A stretch of 64,000 bases of DNA from Rhinopithecimicrobium faecis. Its GTDB lineage: Bacteria > Bacteroidota > Bacteroidia > Sphingobacteriales > Sphingobacteriaceae. A program made the translations under genes and the position numbers. How positions within the stretch are numbered: the first letter of the stretch is position 1; each line of letters begins with the position of its first letter. The notes under the pieces were generated by a model. That model was not told the origin of the DNA and made no database searches. It saw only the letters and a list, made by a program, of their open reading frames with translations. This document shows, in pieces, positions 35,651-45,325 of the stretch. The DNA lies in contig JAGKSB010000004.1 in assembly GCA_017942165.1 (NCBI GenBank), forward strand, positions 62,001 through 126,000, given 5' to 3'.

Positions 35651-37084
35651 ATGAGAAAAGAATGGATCAATGAATATGAACCTGGTGTGAAAACTGAAAT
35701 TAACACGCAAAAATATAATTCCATAGCAGACTTATTTAAGCAAGCTGTATTAAAGTATCCACGTTCTAAAGCATACACTTATAACGGTACTTCCCTAAAT
35801 TATGTACGTAGTCATAAGCTAGCGAAGCAATTAGCCACCTACCTACAACATTTAGGCCTCCAAAAGGGAGATCGCATAGCCTTAATGCTCCCCAATACAC
35901 TGCCCTATCCCATCGCTATATTTGCCGCCCTACAGGTGGGAATAATCGTGGTAAATATCAACCCTGAGTTTAATGCTGCACAAGCACAAGCCCAACTCAA
36001 AGACTCCGAAGCTAAAGCGATAATAATCTTTGAAAACTATGCACACCTACTCCAAGAAATACGCTACAATTTACCTTTGAAGCATATTATCGTGGTCGAT
36101 CATGGCGATTTACAAGGCCCCATAAAAAGACTATGGATCAACACCTTCCATCGCTTCTTCAAAAAGAATAGCGCCCCTTATACCCTTCCAAATAAAATAA
36201 AATTCCAGAAAGCGATTCTCTTGGGACGTAGCCTCCCGAGAAAGTCCATTGAGATCTTAGGGAATGATATCGCCTTTATTCAATATGGCCCCGATACAGG
36301 CAACAAGCCTAAAGGGGCCATGCTGACTCATAGAAATATTCTTGGTAGCGTACAGCAGCTGCACGCATTTCTTCAACCTTCTTTACTCCATTCAAAAATG
36401 AAGAATTTTATTAGCCCCTTACCCCTGTTTATGAATTTATCACTGCTTCCAACAGTGATGTTAGCACTAACATTCGGTGCAAATACACTTTTGATAAATA
36501 AACCTAAGCTGCATTCAAAATTTATATCCCTCCTCAATAAAAAGAAATATATCACGCTAATTTCTGGATTTAATTCCTTCTACAAGTCGCTGATTGCAGA
36601 ACCTAATTTTGCAAAACTAAATTTTAAAACATGGATAGTGGCTTTCGCCGGAGGTTCCTCCATTCAGGTTGGCGTAGCAAAGCGCTGGCAAGAGATAACA
36701 GGAACCCCTATAACTCAGGGCTATGGACTAACGGAAGCCTGTTCGTTGGTATCCATAAACCCCTTTAACCATAAATTTTATAAAGAAAGTATCGGAATAC
36801 CTCTGCCAAATACAAATATTCAAATTCGAGGTTTTCATAATGAGCATACTGTAAACAATGACATTGGTGAATTATATATTCAAGGCCCTCAAGTAATGAA
36901 AGGTTACTGGCAACAGCCTGAATTAACAAAGGAGAACTTATCCGCAGACGGATGGCTGGCAACAGGCGATATTGTGAGAATAGATAAACGTGGTTATCTA
37001 TATTATATAAAACGCAAATCCCAAAAGACAACTTCGACAGCGAATAACTCTGTACTAAAGGTCGATAAAATAAAATCTTCCTAA
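35651..37084 (+). CDS. Degenerate FadD-like AMP-binding protein lacking the C-terminal domain
   Basis: A 477-residue member of the acyl-CoA ligase superfamily. FadD relatives run near 550 residues, and here the ~100-residue C-terminal lid that completes catalysis is missing: after GDIVRIDKRGYLYYIKRKS the chain ends in a low-complexity tail. The nucleotide loop is also changed: YGPDTGNKPKGAMLTH occupies the place of YTGGTTGxxKGAMLTH. Downstream motifs GYGLTEAC and GWLATGDI remain. Catalysis is therefore doubtful. A ligand-binding or regulatory role or early pseudogene status are both possible. The frame itself is uninterrupted. Confidence 0.85.
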   Translation: MRKEWINEYEPGVKTEINTQKYNSIADLFKQAVLKYPRSKAYTYNGTSLNYVRSHKLAKQLATYLQHLGLQKGDRIALMLPNTLPYPIAIFAALQVGIIVVNINPEFNAAQAQAQLKDSEAKAIIIFENYAHLLQEIRYNLPLKHIIVVDHGDLQGPIKRLWINTFHRFFKKNSAPYTLPNKIKFQKAILLGRSLPRKSIEILGNDIAFIQYGPDTGNKPKGAMLTHRNILGSVQQLHAFLQPSLLHSKMKNFISPLPLFMNLSLLPTVMLALTFGANTLLINKPKLHSKFISLLNKKKYITLISGFNSFYKSLIAEPNFAKLNFKTWIVAFAGGSSIQVGVAKRWQEITGTPITQGYGLTEACSLVSINPFNHKFYKESIGIPLPNTNIQIRGFHNEHTVNNDIGELYIQGPQVMKGYWQQPELTKENLSADGWLATGDIVRIDKRGYLYYIKRKSQKTTSTANNSVLKVDKIKSS

Positions 37085-37086
37085 AA

Positions 37087-37116
37087 AAAAAGGTCATCCA
37101 ACTGGATGACCTTTTT
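37087..37116 (+). terminator. Rho-independent terminator
   Basis: Stem AGGTCATCC with GGATGACCT around an AACT loop, A-run before and T-run after. It ends the FadD-like gene. Confidence 0.85.
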
Positions 37117-37166
37117 AAGTACCTTTCAACATCACTGTTCTATCTTTCAAAAGAAATGCGCAAAGC

Positions 37167-37919
37167 TTAGAAAATATTACTTTCAGCACGTTCATCCATG
37201 GAACGCTGCGCCAATAAAGTCGCATGATGTCTTTTTAAGATCGCACTCTGATAAGCGTATTGTGTGTTATCAGCATAAATATACAATAAGGTACCCTCTT
37301 TAATCGTGTTAATTATGGGCTTAGCTAATTCCACAGGCAGTGCCGGGCAGCCATAGCTGCGTCCAAGTCTTCCTGTAGATGCTATTACGCGCGTGCTACA
37401 ATAAGGTGCGCCATGGATCACCACAGCACGCTCCTTAGCTCGATCGTTAATCCCTTGCTCTAATCCCTCTAAGACAAGTGAATATCCGTTGCCCCCAAAG
37501 TAGGTATTCTCCGTACGAAAGAATCCTAAGGAACTCTGATGCGAATCATTTTCATTAGAAAAAGAAGTCGCATAGTTCTCCCCAGAATTACGACCATGTG
37601 AAACTAACGTATGGTACAATAACTTTTCGTTCTCTACATCGATTACATACATACGCTTCTCTGTAGAAGGTAACGTAAAGTCTATGACCGTAATAATACC
37701 TTTATCTGTATCTGCTAACTGCGTATAACCTGCCATCGCCTGCTCAAAAGCTTTAAAATTTAAAGTTGACGCCAGCTGCATGCGGTGATACATAGCCTCT
37801 ACTTCTGAATATGCCTGCTGCGAAATACGCATCTTTTCAGGCATCTTCTTATTTGCCGTCTTAGTAGGGTTAAACGAAGTAAATAACACGATAATGATTA
37901 CTAACAAAAATCCATTCAT
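37167..37919 (-). CDS. Murein L,D-transpeptidase catalytic domain protein (YkuD_2)
   Basis: A 250-residue exported protein of the YkuD_2 type. The signal is N-terminal (MNGFLLVIIIVLFTSF). The conserved centre VSHGRNSGENYATSFS, IHGAPYCS and the catalytic cysteine in GRSYGCPALP are visible. It would cross-link or edit peptidoglycan, or attach proteins to it. Two L,D-transpeptidases of different types are neighbours here. Confidence 0.9.
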   Translation of the reverse strand: MNGFLLVIIIVLFTSFNPTKTANKKMPEKMRISQQAYSEVEAMYHRMQLASTLNFKAFEQAMAGYTQLADTDKGIITVIDFTLPSTEKRMYVIDVENEKLLYHTLVSHGRNSGENYATSFSNENDSHQSSLGFFRTENTYFGGNGYSLVLEGLEQGINDRAKERAVVIHGAPYCSTRVIASTGRLGRSYGCPALPVELAKPIINTIKEGTLLYIYADNTQYAYQSAILKRHHATLLAQRSMDERAESNIF

Positions 37920-37983
37920 AGTTTTTATAAATTTTTCTAGAATAAATTTACTAATAAAATGAAAATCAGCCTAATAATACGCT

Positions 37984-39006
37984 TTAATCGATCACCAGCA
38001 CGAGTGATTGTAACGGTTTCGCCCAATCATAAATAAATTTTGCGTGGGATGATGCATTTCGGACACACATATGTGAGCGCGGAATCGTGCCTAGTGAAGT
38101 CGAAAATTCCACGATGTCATTATGAGGTTTATTCACAGGAATACCGTGGATATAAGCCCCATTTGTAAAGCGCGATGCCCAGGGTGCAAAACCTCCTATC
38201 TCTTTGGTGCCATCGGAAAAATAGAACATCTTAGCTTTGCGCTCTTGAACAACGAAAATTCCTGGCGGAGTTTCTTGTGCATGGGGAGGTTTATGCTGTC
38301 CCGTTGTCGCGGGGTTCATACTCCGTATAATCCAGCCCTTAGCAGATTTTTCAAGTGTACAAATATTTTGATTCTTTACATCCACACATATGATATGATC
38401 AAAGGATATATTCTTTTCCAAGCGCTTTATATAACGCTGTGGAACTTGCCATTTTCCCTCAAAGGATAATCCCTGGATGGGCACCATTGCTGAAGAATCT
38501 GTGGAAAGAACTTTTACCAAGGACCCATCTCTACCATAAAGAATGGGCGCTGAATCATCGCTCATATCATATAGTGGGACGGACTGATAACGCTCCACTC
38601 CTAAGGAGTCTATAATACGTGTGTAAACATTACGTGAAAACTTCTTAACTAATGGTGCTTCCTTTTGAAGGTTTTTATAATTCCGTAGCACAGCATATTG
38701 TATGTCAGGCTCCGCAAAATTCTCTATAATCGCCAGCTTCTCCTTAATCTTATCCCATTGAAAGGAGCGCGTAGTATCTTTATAGTTGTAGCTATCTTCC
38801 AAGCTATGCTTGCTGTAGCTTAGCTCCTTTTCTAAGACGATATCCTGTGCCGTCTTTGGTTTTGCTGGAGCTTCTTCAACTTCCTTCTTAGGGGATTGAG
38901 GTGCCTTCTGCTTATCAGAGGCCCGCTTTACGGGATCCGTAGCTTGACAAGCATTACTTACTAAAGCTGCTAGTATAAGGTACAAAAATGATTTTCTCAA
39001 GCGCAT
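37984..39006 (-). CDS. L,D-transpeptidase lipoprotein (YkuD family)
   Basis: A 340-residue lipoprotein (LILAALVSNAC lipobox) with a Lys/Pro/Glu-rich spacer at 25-55 and a C-terminal L,D-transpeptidase domain. The catalytic motif is SHMCVRN near residue 312, after IHGIPVN. The glycine of the usual SHGCxR is replaced by methionine. The spacer would let it reach the cell wall from the outer membrane. It is followed by the YkuD_2 gene 64 bp on, on the same strand. Confidence 0.85.
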   Translation of the reverse strand: MRLRKSFLYLILAALVSNACQATDPVKRASDKQKAPQSPKKEVEEAPAKPKTAQDIVLEKELSYSKHSLEDSYNYKDTTRSFQWDKIKEKLAIIENFAEPDIQYAVLRNYKNLQKEAPLVKKFSRNVYTRIIDSLGVERYQSVPLYDMSDDSAPILYGRDGSLVKVLSTDSSAMVPIQGLSFEGKWQVPQRYIKRLEKNISFDHIICVDVKNQNICTLEKSAKGWIIRSMNPATTGQHKPPHAQETPPGIFVVQERKAKMFYFSDGTKEIGGFAPWASRFTNGAYIHGIPVNKPHNDIVEFSTSLGTIPRSHMCVRNASSHAKFIYDWAKPLQSLVLVID

Positions 39007-39040
39007 GTAATGAATTGGTTTATACCCAAATATATAAATA

Positions 39041-40429
39041 TTATTGTTTTATAGCTTCTAAATACTTATTTATATCGGTTCCTATCAATTCTCCTTTAGG
39101 ATTTAATATAAAAGGTTCTGAATCCGCTGTTTCCATAACGACGGTCATGCCATTGGTAAATAAAGAGGTATAATAATACGTAATGGGGATAATAACTTTT
39201 CCTGTTTCATCGATAAATCCATATTTATCTCCTGCTAGTGCCATCACGAGATTTGTCTCCTTGTCATAGCCTAAGCTATCATAAACTTTACCGATCTTTT
39301 TCTTTGTTTTCAAAGAATACAACTGGTATTTATCTTTTTCAAAAACAATAAATGTCTGCGAAGAGATGTCAGATATAAAGCCGAATTTTGCTGGAATAAT
39401 TATATGATTATGCCTATCTATAACGCCATAATTTTTATTGTCGACAAAACTCAAGTACCCTCCCTTAGCAAAGTACAGCAGTTCATGGTTGGCAGGTATT
39501 AGCACTTCTCCACGCTCATCCATTAACCCCTTTTTACCCAAAGACCCAAATATATAAGCCTTATAATCGGCGTTGTACTCTAAATATTCATAGCTAGCAG
39601 AAAGCACGACTTCTCCTTGTAAATTAATCGACCCATAGTAATTATAGGTGGAGTCTATAACAATGGCCACACCGTCATCATAAGAACTAATATACTTATA
39701 GCATGGTGATAAGACCAGCTGATCCAACGTGTCCTTTAGCCCATACAAACCCGTTTCTTCTTCATAATAGGTGCGCAGATTTTCGGCTACCTGCTCCTCA
39801 TTACTTGCTGATGTCCAGGCTTTATTCTGGTCTTTATAGAATACTGGCACTCCAAATTCATTACTCGAAATCGCTGCGCGCTCCACCGTCTGTGCTTCCA
39901 TACCACGCCCTTGGACATCGACTTGAAGGACTGCTCCAGGAATATTTTTGAAGGAGGAGAAATCATGCCAGAAGAAAGTAGGAAGCTCCGTAGTATACCA
40001 AATATTCATCATGCTGTCTGTAACCAGCTTCTGGCTGAAATCAATCTTAGCGCGCGCTAGTTTACACGTATATCCCGCAATGGTCTTCGTTTCTAAGGAT
40101 GAGAAGTCTATCGCTATATGCTGATTGGTATTCTCATTATAGATCTTAACATCGTCAATCTTTAGGAAAATTTGCTGATTCGGAAATAACACGGTATACT
40201 CATTTTTAGCATGATCAGTAATACAGGCTGTAGACTCCTCGCCGTCCGCTGTAAAGGTCTTGGAATAATCTTTAGTAACCCAAGATTTCACAAAGACCTC
40301 TTTTTGCTGATCAGATGCTGCGGTGTTTTTATAGGTAATAATATAACCTGGAAAAGTCTGCGCAAGACCTACAAAATAGGTGGCTACGACAAGTGTCAGG
40401 CTGAATACGATTCTTTTCATCTGCTTCAT
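39041..40429 (-). CDS. GLPGLI-family protein with C-terminal WG-type repeats
   Basis: A 462-residue exported protein. Residues about 25-220 resemble the GLPGLI family of Bacteroidota (YIITYKNTA..., DFSSLETKTIAGYTCKLA). Residues about 240-460 contain at least five WG-like beta repeats (KGLMDERGEVLIPA, YGVIDRHNHIIIPA, YGFIDETGKVIIPI). This fusion is uncommon to my knowledge. The function of either part is unknown. The initiator could also be the ATG at 40420. It is 34 bp upstream of the L,D-transpeptidase pair on the same strand and could be co-expressed with it. Confidence 0.82.
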   Translation of the reverse strand: MKQMKRIVFSLTLVVATYFVGLAQTFPGYIITYKNTAASDQQKEVFVKSWVTKDYSKTFTADGEESTACITDHAKNEYTVLFPNQQIFLKIDDVKIYNENTNQHIAIDFSSLETKTIAGYTCKLARAKIDFSQKLVTDSMMNIWYTTELPTFFWHDFSSFKNIPGAVLQVDVQGRGMEAQTVERAAISSNEFGVPVFYKDQNKAWTSASNEEQVAENLRTYYEEETGLYGLKDTLDQLVLSPCYKYISSYDDGVAIVIDSTYNYYGSINLQGEVVLSASYEYLEYNADYKAYIFGSLGKKGLMDERGEVLIPANHELLYFAKGGYLSFVDNKNYGVIDRHNHIIIPAKFGFISDISSQTFIVFEKDKYQLYSLKTKKKIGKVYDSLGYDKETNLVMALAGDKYGFIDETGKVIIPITYYYTSLFTNGMTVVMETADSEPFILNPKGELIGTDINKYLEAIKQ

Positions 40430-40569
40430 AGTTTATAAAAACAAAAATCACCATATTTACTTAGCTTTACTATCCCTATTTTCAGGGAATATTAAGGAGC
40501 TATTTTCAAATTTATAGGCTTTCTATTAGTAAAAAACTGTAATATTGTGAAATTTTAGAAAATATAAAG

Positions 40570-40794
40570 ATGGCAAAGTTTGTGGAACTGACGACCCTAA
40601 AGGGTGAAAAAATAAAGATTAACTTAGATGCAGTATATGAATATTCAGAAGATAGTACTGGTTCTATTATCAAAACGAATATTGTTATTTACACGTATAT
40701 CGATCCGCGTATCACAGATGCTGAAAAGGAAAATGTACAAATCCACAAATACTTAACGTACCGTGTTAAGGAAAAATTATCTGAATTAATTTAA
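40570..40794 (+). CDS. Small conserved protein, FlbD-like pattern
   Basis: A 74-residue soluble protein: VELTTLKGEKIKINLDAVYEY then a beta hairpin and a helical end. The first half resembles FlbD/small beta proteins where KLTxLxGxxxxLNxxxIxxI is seen. I do not assign a function. It is divergent from the GLPGLI gene and followed by a hairpin terminator. Confidence 0.6.
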   Translation: MAKFVELTTLKGEKIKINLDAVYEYSEDSTGSIIKTNIVIYTYIDPRITDAEKENVQIHKYLTYRVKEKLSELI

Positions 40795-40801
40795 ACTGTA
40801 G

Positions 40802-40820
40802 GGCCTCAATGGAGGCCTTT
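40802..40820 (+). terminator. Hairpin terminator
   Basis: GGCCTC (40802-40807), loop AATG, GAGGCC (40812-40817), then TTTT. It ends the small conserved gene at 40794. Confidence 0.7.
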
Positions 40821-40838
40821 TATATGTATTTTTGAAGT

Positions 40839-41048
40839 ATGACGATAGAAGAATTAAAAGCCGAACTTACGAACAAATCTTACCCTGAGGAGGTACGTAT
40901 TGCTGTCGATATGGTGGTTACCAATGTTCCCCACTTCCTGTCAGCGTCTTTTGCTGCTGCAGAGCGATGGACTAAAGATCTAGAAAAATGCCCTGCGTGG
41001 TTGCGTCTCCAAAAATTTAAAGAAGCTGTAGCGGCCCTAGAGGGCTAA
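40839..41048 (+). CDS. Small hypothetical protein
   Basis: A 69-residue acidic, helical protein starting MTIEELKAELTN, with conserved-looking MVVTNVPHFLSASFAAAERW. No family is recognised. It is convergent with the helicase gene and overlaps its end by 12 nt. Translation begins 44 bp after the previous stop, past the terminator. Confidence 0.6.
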   Translation: MTIEELKAELTNKSYPEEVRIAVDMVVTNVPHFLSASFAAAERWTKDLEKCPAWLRLQKFKEAVAALEG

Positions 41049-44000
41049 TTCAGCTTCTTCTATATACCCTTGACGTGCTTTTATAAACTGTATAAGCTTG
41101 TAATAAATCTGATTTTGAGCTAGCAGATCAGGATTTCCGACTAAGAATAATTGCTTCTTAGCACGTGTAAGCGCCACATTAAGCTTACGGTCAATAAGCT
41201 GCCCCTCCTCTTCAATTACATTTCCTAATGCCTCGAGCTGATAGGGCTGATTTACACAAAAGTTGTAAATTATAATATCCCTTTGCGACCCTTGGAAACG
41301 CTCTACAGTATCCACAGAAATCTCATTTAAAGCTGGAATACCCAGCTTATGAAGCTCCCGTTTTATAAGTGCTATCTGGCTTCGATAGGGAGTGATAATA
41401 CCTAAAGAGTCCTCGGTAGAAAATTTCATATCATTCTGCATATATAAGGAATAGATCGCTGCAGCAAGCTGCTGCACATAAGCTGCTTCCTCGGGATTGG
41501 ACTTAAAGGACCCCACTAGAGGCTGCTTAGGCTTCAACTCAAAAAATGCAAGTCGCTTGGTAGCGATGATGCGCTGTAAAACATTTTCCAAAACCATCCT
41601 TTGATAGACCAATTCCTCGGCCTGATGCTTGGTAGGCACTTCCAAAAGCTCATTATTGTAAAAAGCAATATTCGGAAAGGCTGCAATAACTGGGTGCATG
41701 CGCCCATGCTTACGTAAGATAGCCCAAGACTGTGCCTCCCCTTTGGTTTTAACCTGCTTATATAGGCGCTCAAACAAAGATTGGCGGCGATCTGTAATAC
41801 CAATTTCCAGTAAGCTGGCATCCTGAATCTTGGATTCTTCTGTTGACTGCAGCACCACAGCTGGAAGCTGCTTCGTGTCCCCAATAAGAATAAATCGCCC
41901 TACAGCATTCTGCCCATTGCTATTTCTAGCGGAAAGGATACCCAATAGATTAGGCTCTAAAATCTGGGAGGCTTCATCAATAATAGCGGTGTGAAAATGC
42001 TTTAAGTTAAACAACTCCGTCTTTGAAGCCAAGGAAGCTACTGTCCCCACAAAAATGCGATGCTGCTGAATAAGCTCCTTCACCTGTGCGCGGGAGCCCA
42101 TATGCTTGATGACTTCATTCAATAAACGTGGGCGATGCTTCAGCTCACAGGAAAGCTCGGAGCCCACACGGATATAATCGGGTTTCCCATCGACAGCATC
42201 CAATGCCTCACAAATCTCGTCTACGGCTCTATTAGTGTAGGAAAGTAAAAGAATCTGATGGTTGGGATCCGTCATAAATTCCTCGACCATCGCCTTTAGG
42301 GCTATGGAGGTTTTTCCAGTCCCCGGAGGCCCCACAATCAAGAAGTAGTCCTTCGCCTGCTTTGCTTTTAAGACAATTTCATCCATCTCCGGAGAGATAT
42401 AGTTCCTGGATAGCGTAAGCTGCTTATTCACCTGCGCTGGACGCTGGTTGAGCAGCAGATCTTGTCGATCGGGAGCTGCCTTAAGGAATGCATATAAGGC
42501 GCGATACATCGCTGAATAGGAAGAGTCTAAGTAATCATGCTCTATGGCAAATAGGCTTTCGGAAGGTATGACGGCCGCATTCTGCTGCTTATAGCGTAAG
42601 CGTACGACAATCTCCGTAGGGCTAATCGCCTGAATGGAGCCTTTAAATATCTGCTTATTACGCACGGAATCGTAATCATTATTACGCTCATATAGAATAA
42701 CAATATCTCCTGTACGAAAGTTAGGTAAGAAATCACGCGCTAAATCCGGAATCGCAAGCTTTATATAGGCCTCCGCTGCTGCAGACTTATTTTCCAAAAT
42801 GCGGAGGTCAATAAAAATCTCACCTGCATCTAATTTTTGCGCGACAGAAGATTGCCATAGGGAAGCCACGGAACGGTGGTTATCCCCTTCTTGAACCCCT
42901 GCTTTGGCGATGTAATGCTCTTTGGCGACAAAACTGTAAAACTGGTAAAAATAACGCAATACCAACGCTGAGTTTTCAATAAAAGGACGACGGAAATGCT
43001 CAATCTGCGGCACGATATAGCGCTCCAGGAAACTCTTGCTTACGGTAGGATTCTGAATGAGCTCCTCGGGATTTATCTGCAACAATAAGTCGCGCAGGGT
43101 CGTGGTATCCTTCGCTGTAGCGATGAGATGCTCATGGGCAACAATGCTATTACGCACATTTAAAATCTTCTTTATGGCAGCCATATAAGGCGTAGATAAG
43201 CGCAGATTGGCGTTATTCTCTTGATACTTGGAATAGAAAATATAGGTCTTCAGATTGGAAAATGGTACCCCCAGCACTTTCTGCACCACGATTTGATAGA
43301 GAAAGGCCTGACTTTCGTGGTTTACAGCAATTAATGAATGATTCGTTTCCGGGAATGGCGCTTTTCCGGATTTCAACTCCACGACAAATTGCTGCCCATT
43401 CTCCGACTGCAGTTGCAAGTAATCCAGCCTTCCTTGGATGCCCAAGGGCTCACACATAAAGGAAGGCTCCAGAATGCCATGGCGACGGTCGATATGCTTT
43501 TCCTTAAACTGCTCCTGCACGACACGCTGAATATTTTTAAACTGCGTCTTCGTATCTTCAAAGAATAGGTGCTCATGCTCCTTCAAGTTCAAATCCTGAC
43601 AGGTGGAAAATTCAAAAGGTGAATTTTTAAATACCTTACGCATCGATGTCGCATAGGAAGACTCTGCCTCCTCTTCTTGATTCACGAAATCATCTAAGAA
43701 TGCATTCGCCGCATTTCCGAGTAAGATATGCTTGGTATTCTGGCTGGGCTCAAGTTTTGATTTCAAGTAATTTAAAGGGTGCGCACCATAGTCTTTCATA
43801 CATTCTGCCAAGGAGGATATATCCAGCAGATAGTCGGGCTCCAGAATAATCATCTGCGGATGGTAGTCCCCGTTTTCCTTGCGCTCTACATCGATTAAAT
43901 TCAGCTGACAACCCTTCCATATTTTAGCGATGGAGCTGTTAAACTCCTCATTGATGCCCAGTAGGTTGTATTTTATTTTCATGGGCTCCTGCTGCAGTTG

Positions 44001-44498
44001 ATTATCAGCATAGCCATAGATATACCTGTCATCCTTATCATATACGAGCACACGAATTTGCTGAATAAGCTGCTCTGACTTGGGCCTTGTATCGGGATAG
44101 GCAATACCTTGATCTTTAGGCAGCAATTGCGCTACTTCGGAAGGGATAAAAACCTCAAATAGTTGTCCAATAGCTTCTGCAATAGCCTTACTATCGTAAG
44201 CTATGCCTGTGGGAGTAGCTGTAAGCTGCCCTTTGCTGATGAGATTTGCATGAATACGAAAGGCATTCAACCGTTGAAAATGTACCGTATCCAGGCGCGC
44301 ACTATCAGCGATATAATGAATACGGGAAAATAGATTGGCAAACTGCAACGTTTCATCTGCTGTAGCAGCTTTGGTAAACTGCTCCACAAGCTGGCGCAGC
44401 TGTCCATATTTGGAAGCCAATGGGGCTTCTACTACTAGAATTTCCTGTAACGTACTAAAATATGCTTTCCCGCGCTCTGCCATGCTGCTTTCTGCCAT
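41037..44498 (-). CDS. DNA2/NAM7-type helicase with PD-(D/E)XK nuclease domain
   Basis: A 1153-residue protein. A PD-(D/E)XK (Cas4/RecB-like) nuclease lies near residues 350-400: GRLDYLQL with the catalytic Asp and VVELKSGKAP with the ExK. A superfamily 1 helicase follows. Walker A is GPPGTGKTS near 725, motif II TAIIDEASQ near 835, motif V VERFQGSQRD and motif VI VALTRAKKQLFLVG near 1090-1130. This is the layout of DNA2-like nuclease-helicases for DNA replication or repair; some act in defence. The N-terminus repeats SSMAE twice, so start choice among ATGs is uncertain by a few codons. Its G+C is visibly higher than its neighbours. Confidence 0.9.
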   Translation of the reverse strand: MAESSMAERGKAYFSTLQEILVVEAPLASKYGQLRQLVEQFTKAATADETLQFANLFSRIHYIADSARLDTVHFQRLNAFRIHANLISKGQLTATPTGIAYDSKAIAEAIGQLFEVFIPSEVAQLLPKDQGIAYPDTRPKSEQLIQQIRVLVYDKDDRYIYGYADNQLQQEPMKIKYNLLGINEEFNSSIAKIWKGCQLNLIDVERKENGDYHPQMIILEPDYLLDISSLAECMKDYGAHPLNYLKSKLEPSQNTKHILLGNAANAFLDDFVNQEEEAESSYATSMRKVFKNSPFEFSTCQDLNLKEHEHLFFEDTKTQFKNIQRVVQEQFKEKHIDRRHGILEPSFMCEPLGIQGRLDYLQLQSENGQQFVVELKSGKAPFPETNHSLIAVNHESQAFLYQIVVQKVLGVPFSNLKTYIFYSKYQENNANLRLSTPYMAAIKKILNVRNSIVAHEHLIATAKDTTTLRDLLLQINPEELIQNPTVSKSFLERYIVPQIEHFRRPFIENSALVLRYFYQFYSFVAKEHYIAKAGVQEGDNHRSVASLWQSSVAQKLDAGEIFIDLRILENKSAAAEAYIKLAIPDLARDFLPNFRTGDIVILYERNNDYDSVRNKQIFKGSIQAISPTEIVVRLRYKQQNAAVIPSESLFAIEHDYLDSSYSAMYRALYAFLKAAPDRQDLLLNQRPAQVNKQLTLSRNYISPEMDEIVLKAKQAKDYFLIVGPPGTGKTSIALKAMVEEFMTDPNHQILLLSYTNRAVDEICEALDAVDGKPDYIRVGSELSCELKHRPRLLNEVIKHMGSRAQVKELIQQHRIFVGTVASLASKTELFNLKHFHTAIIDEASQILEPNLLGILSARNSNGQNAVGRFILIGDTKQLPAVVLQSTEESKIQDASLLEIGITDRRQSLFERLYKQVKTKGEAQSWAILRKHGRMHPVIAAFPNIAFYNNELLEVPTKHQAEELVYQRMVLENVLQRIIATKRLAFFELKPKQPLVGSFKSNPEEAAYVQQLAAAIYSLYMQNDMKFSTEDSLGIITPYRSQIALIKRELHKLGIPALNEISVDTVERFQGSQRDIIIYNFCVNQPYQLEALGNVIEEEGQLIDRKLNVALTRAKKQLFLVGNPDLLAQNQIYYKLIQFIKARQGYIEEAELAL

Positions 44499-44551
44499 GC
44501 TACTATCTGTGATGCTACTAATTACTACCTATTGAAAGGCAAATTTACAGT

Positions 44552-45325
44552 TTAATTTTTACTTAAAAGCTGTTTTTGTACCCAATTAGCATCTTGCTGC
44601 TTCAGCAACTTAACGAAGTTTTTATAGTGCGCTTTACCATAGATTATCAGCACCTTAGGCTCCTTCAACTCCAAGATCTGCTGCGCAAGATGGGCATCCC
44701 GTAGTGCCATGACAAACTGCTGATCAAAGATCTTCCGCACCTTTGCGGGGGCTCCATCACAGCTATAGGCTTCAGAAAGAGCTGTCAGGGAGTCACATGC
44801 AGGCAGGGAGATCGTTCCATATGTACGCTCAAAGGCGTCTATCAATGCTGTTTTAGGAATATCTGCACGGTAAGCTTTGGGTAGAAATACACCTAGCTGC
44901 TTGTAGGAAGGCTGATAGATAATTCCAGGTTTCCCCAAATAGTTACGTACGGAATCTTGTTTCTGGGAAGCACTGCTATCCGCGGTGAGCGCTTTTTGAA
45001 AGGCTGGATGAGCTCCTGTTAGGTAGCGGTATTTTCGGTCATACTGATCCCGCGTAAGGGAATCGGTAAGCTGGTAGGCGATACTCTCATAGTAGACCAT
45101 ATATCCCTCAGACTGATACTTCTGCACGAGTTTACGCACACGATCATAGAATATTTTTGTCCCTATATGATGCATAGGAATATAGATTACCTCCCGCTCA
45201 TGCGCTTGAAGCTGGTAATATACGACATGTTGTTTCGCAATTCCCATGGTTTGCATTTCCAAATTTTTACATGCTGCGGAAAATAAACAGCCAACCCAAA
45301 GACTAAACTTGACGAAGCTTCTCAT
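44552..45325 (-). CDS. Lipoprotein with TraB/Tiki-like domain
   Basis: A 257-residue lipoprotein (FSAAC lipobox). The pattern YIPMHHIGTKIFYDRV with YESI further on and the late IIYGKAHYKNFVKLL resemble TraB/GumN/Tiki superfamily metallo-hydrolase-like proteins, in which two histidine motifs are conserved. I rate this as similarity in layout only. It could be an envelope protease or hydrolase. ATG 45325 is chosen since upstream residues (MLKNYSLNYLLTCS) do not fit a lipoprotein signal. It follows ychF divergently, with about 100 bp in between, and precedes the helicase on its strand by 53 bp. Confidence 0.6.
   Translation of the reverse strand: MRSFVKFSLWVGCLFSAACKNLEMQTMGIAKQHVVYYQLQAHEREVIYIPMHHIGTKIFYDRVRKLVQKYQSEGYMVYYESIAYQLTDSLTRDQYDRKYRYLTGAHPAFQKALTADSSASQKQDSVRNYLGKPGIIYQPSYKQLGVFLPKAYRADIPKTALIDAFERTYGTISLPACDSLTALSEAYSCDGAPAKVRKIFDQQFVMALRDAHLAQQILELKEPKVLIIYGKAHYKNFVKLLKQQDANWVQKQLLSKN

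Noticed and set aside
41534..43850. Several ORFs in other frames within the helicase gene
   Set aside because: They are shadows of the high-G+C helicase frame with no motif or start context of their own.
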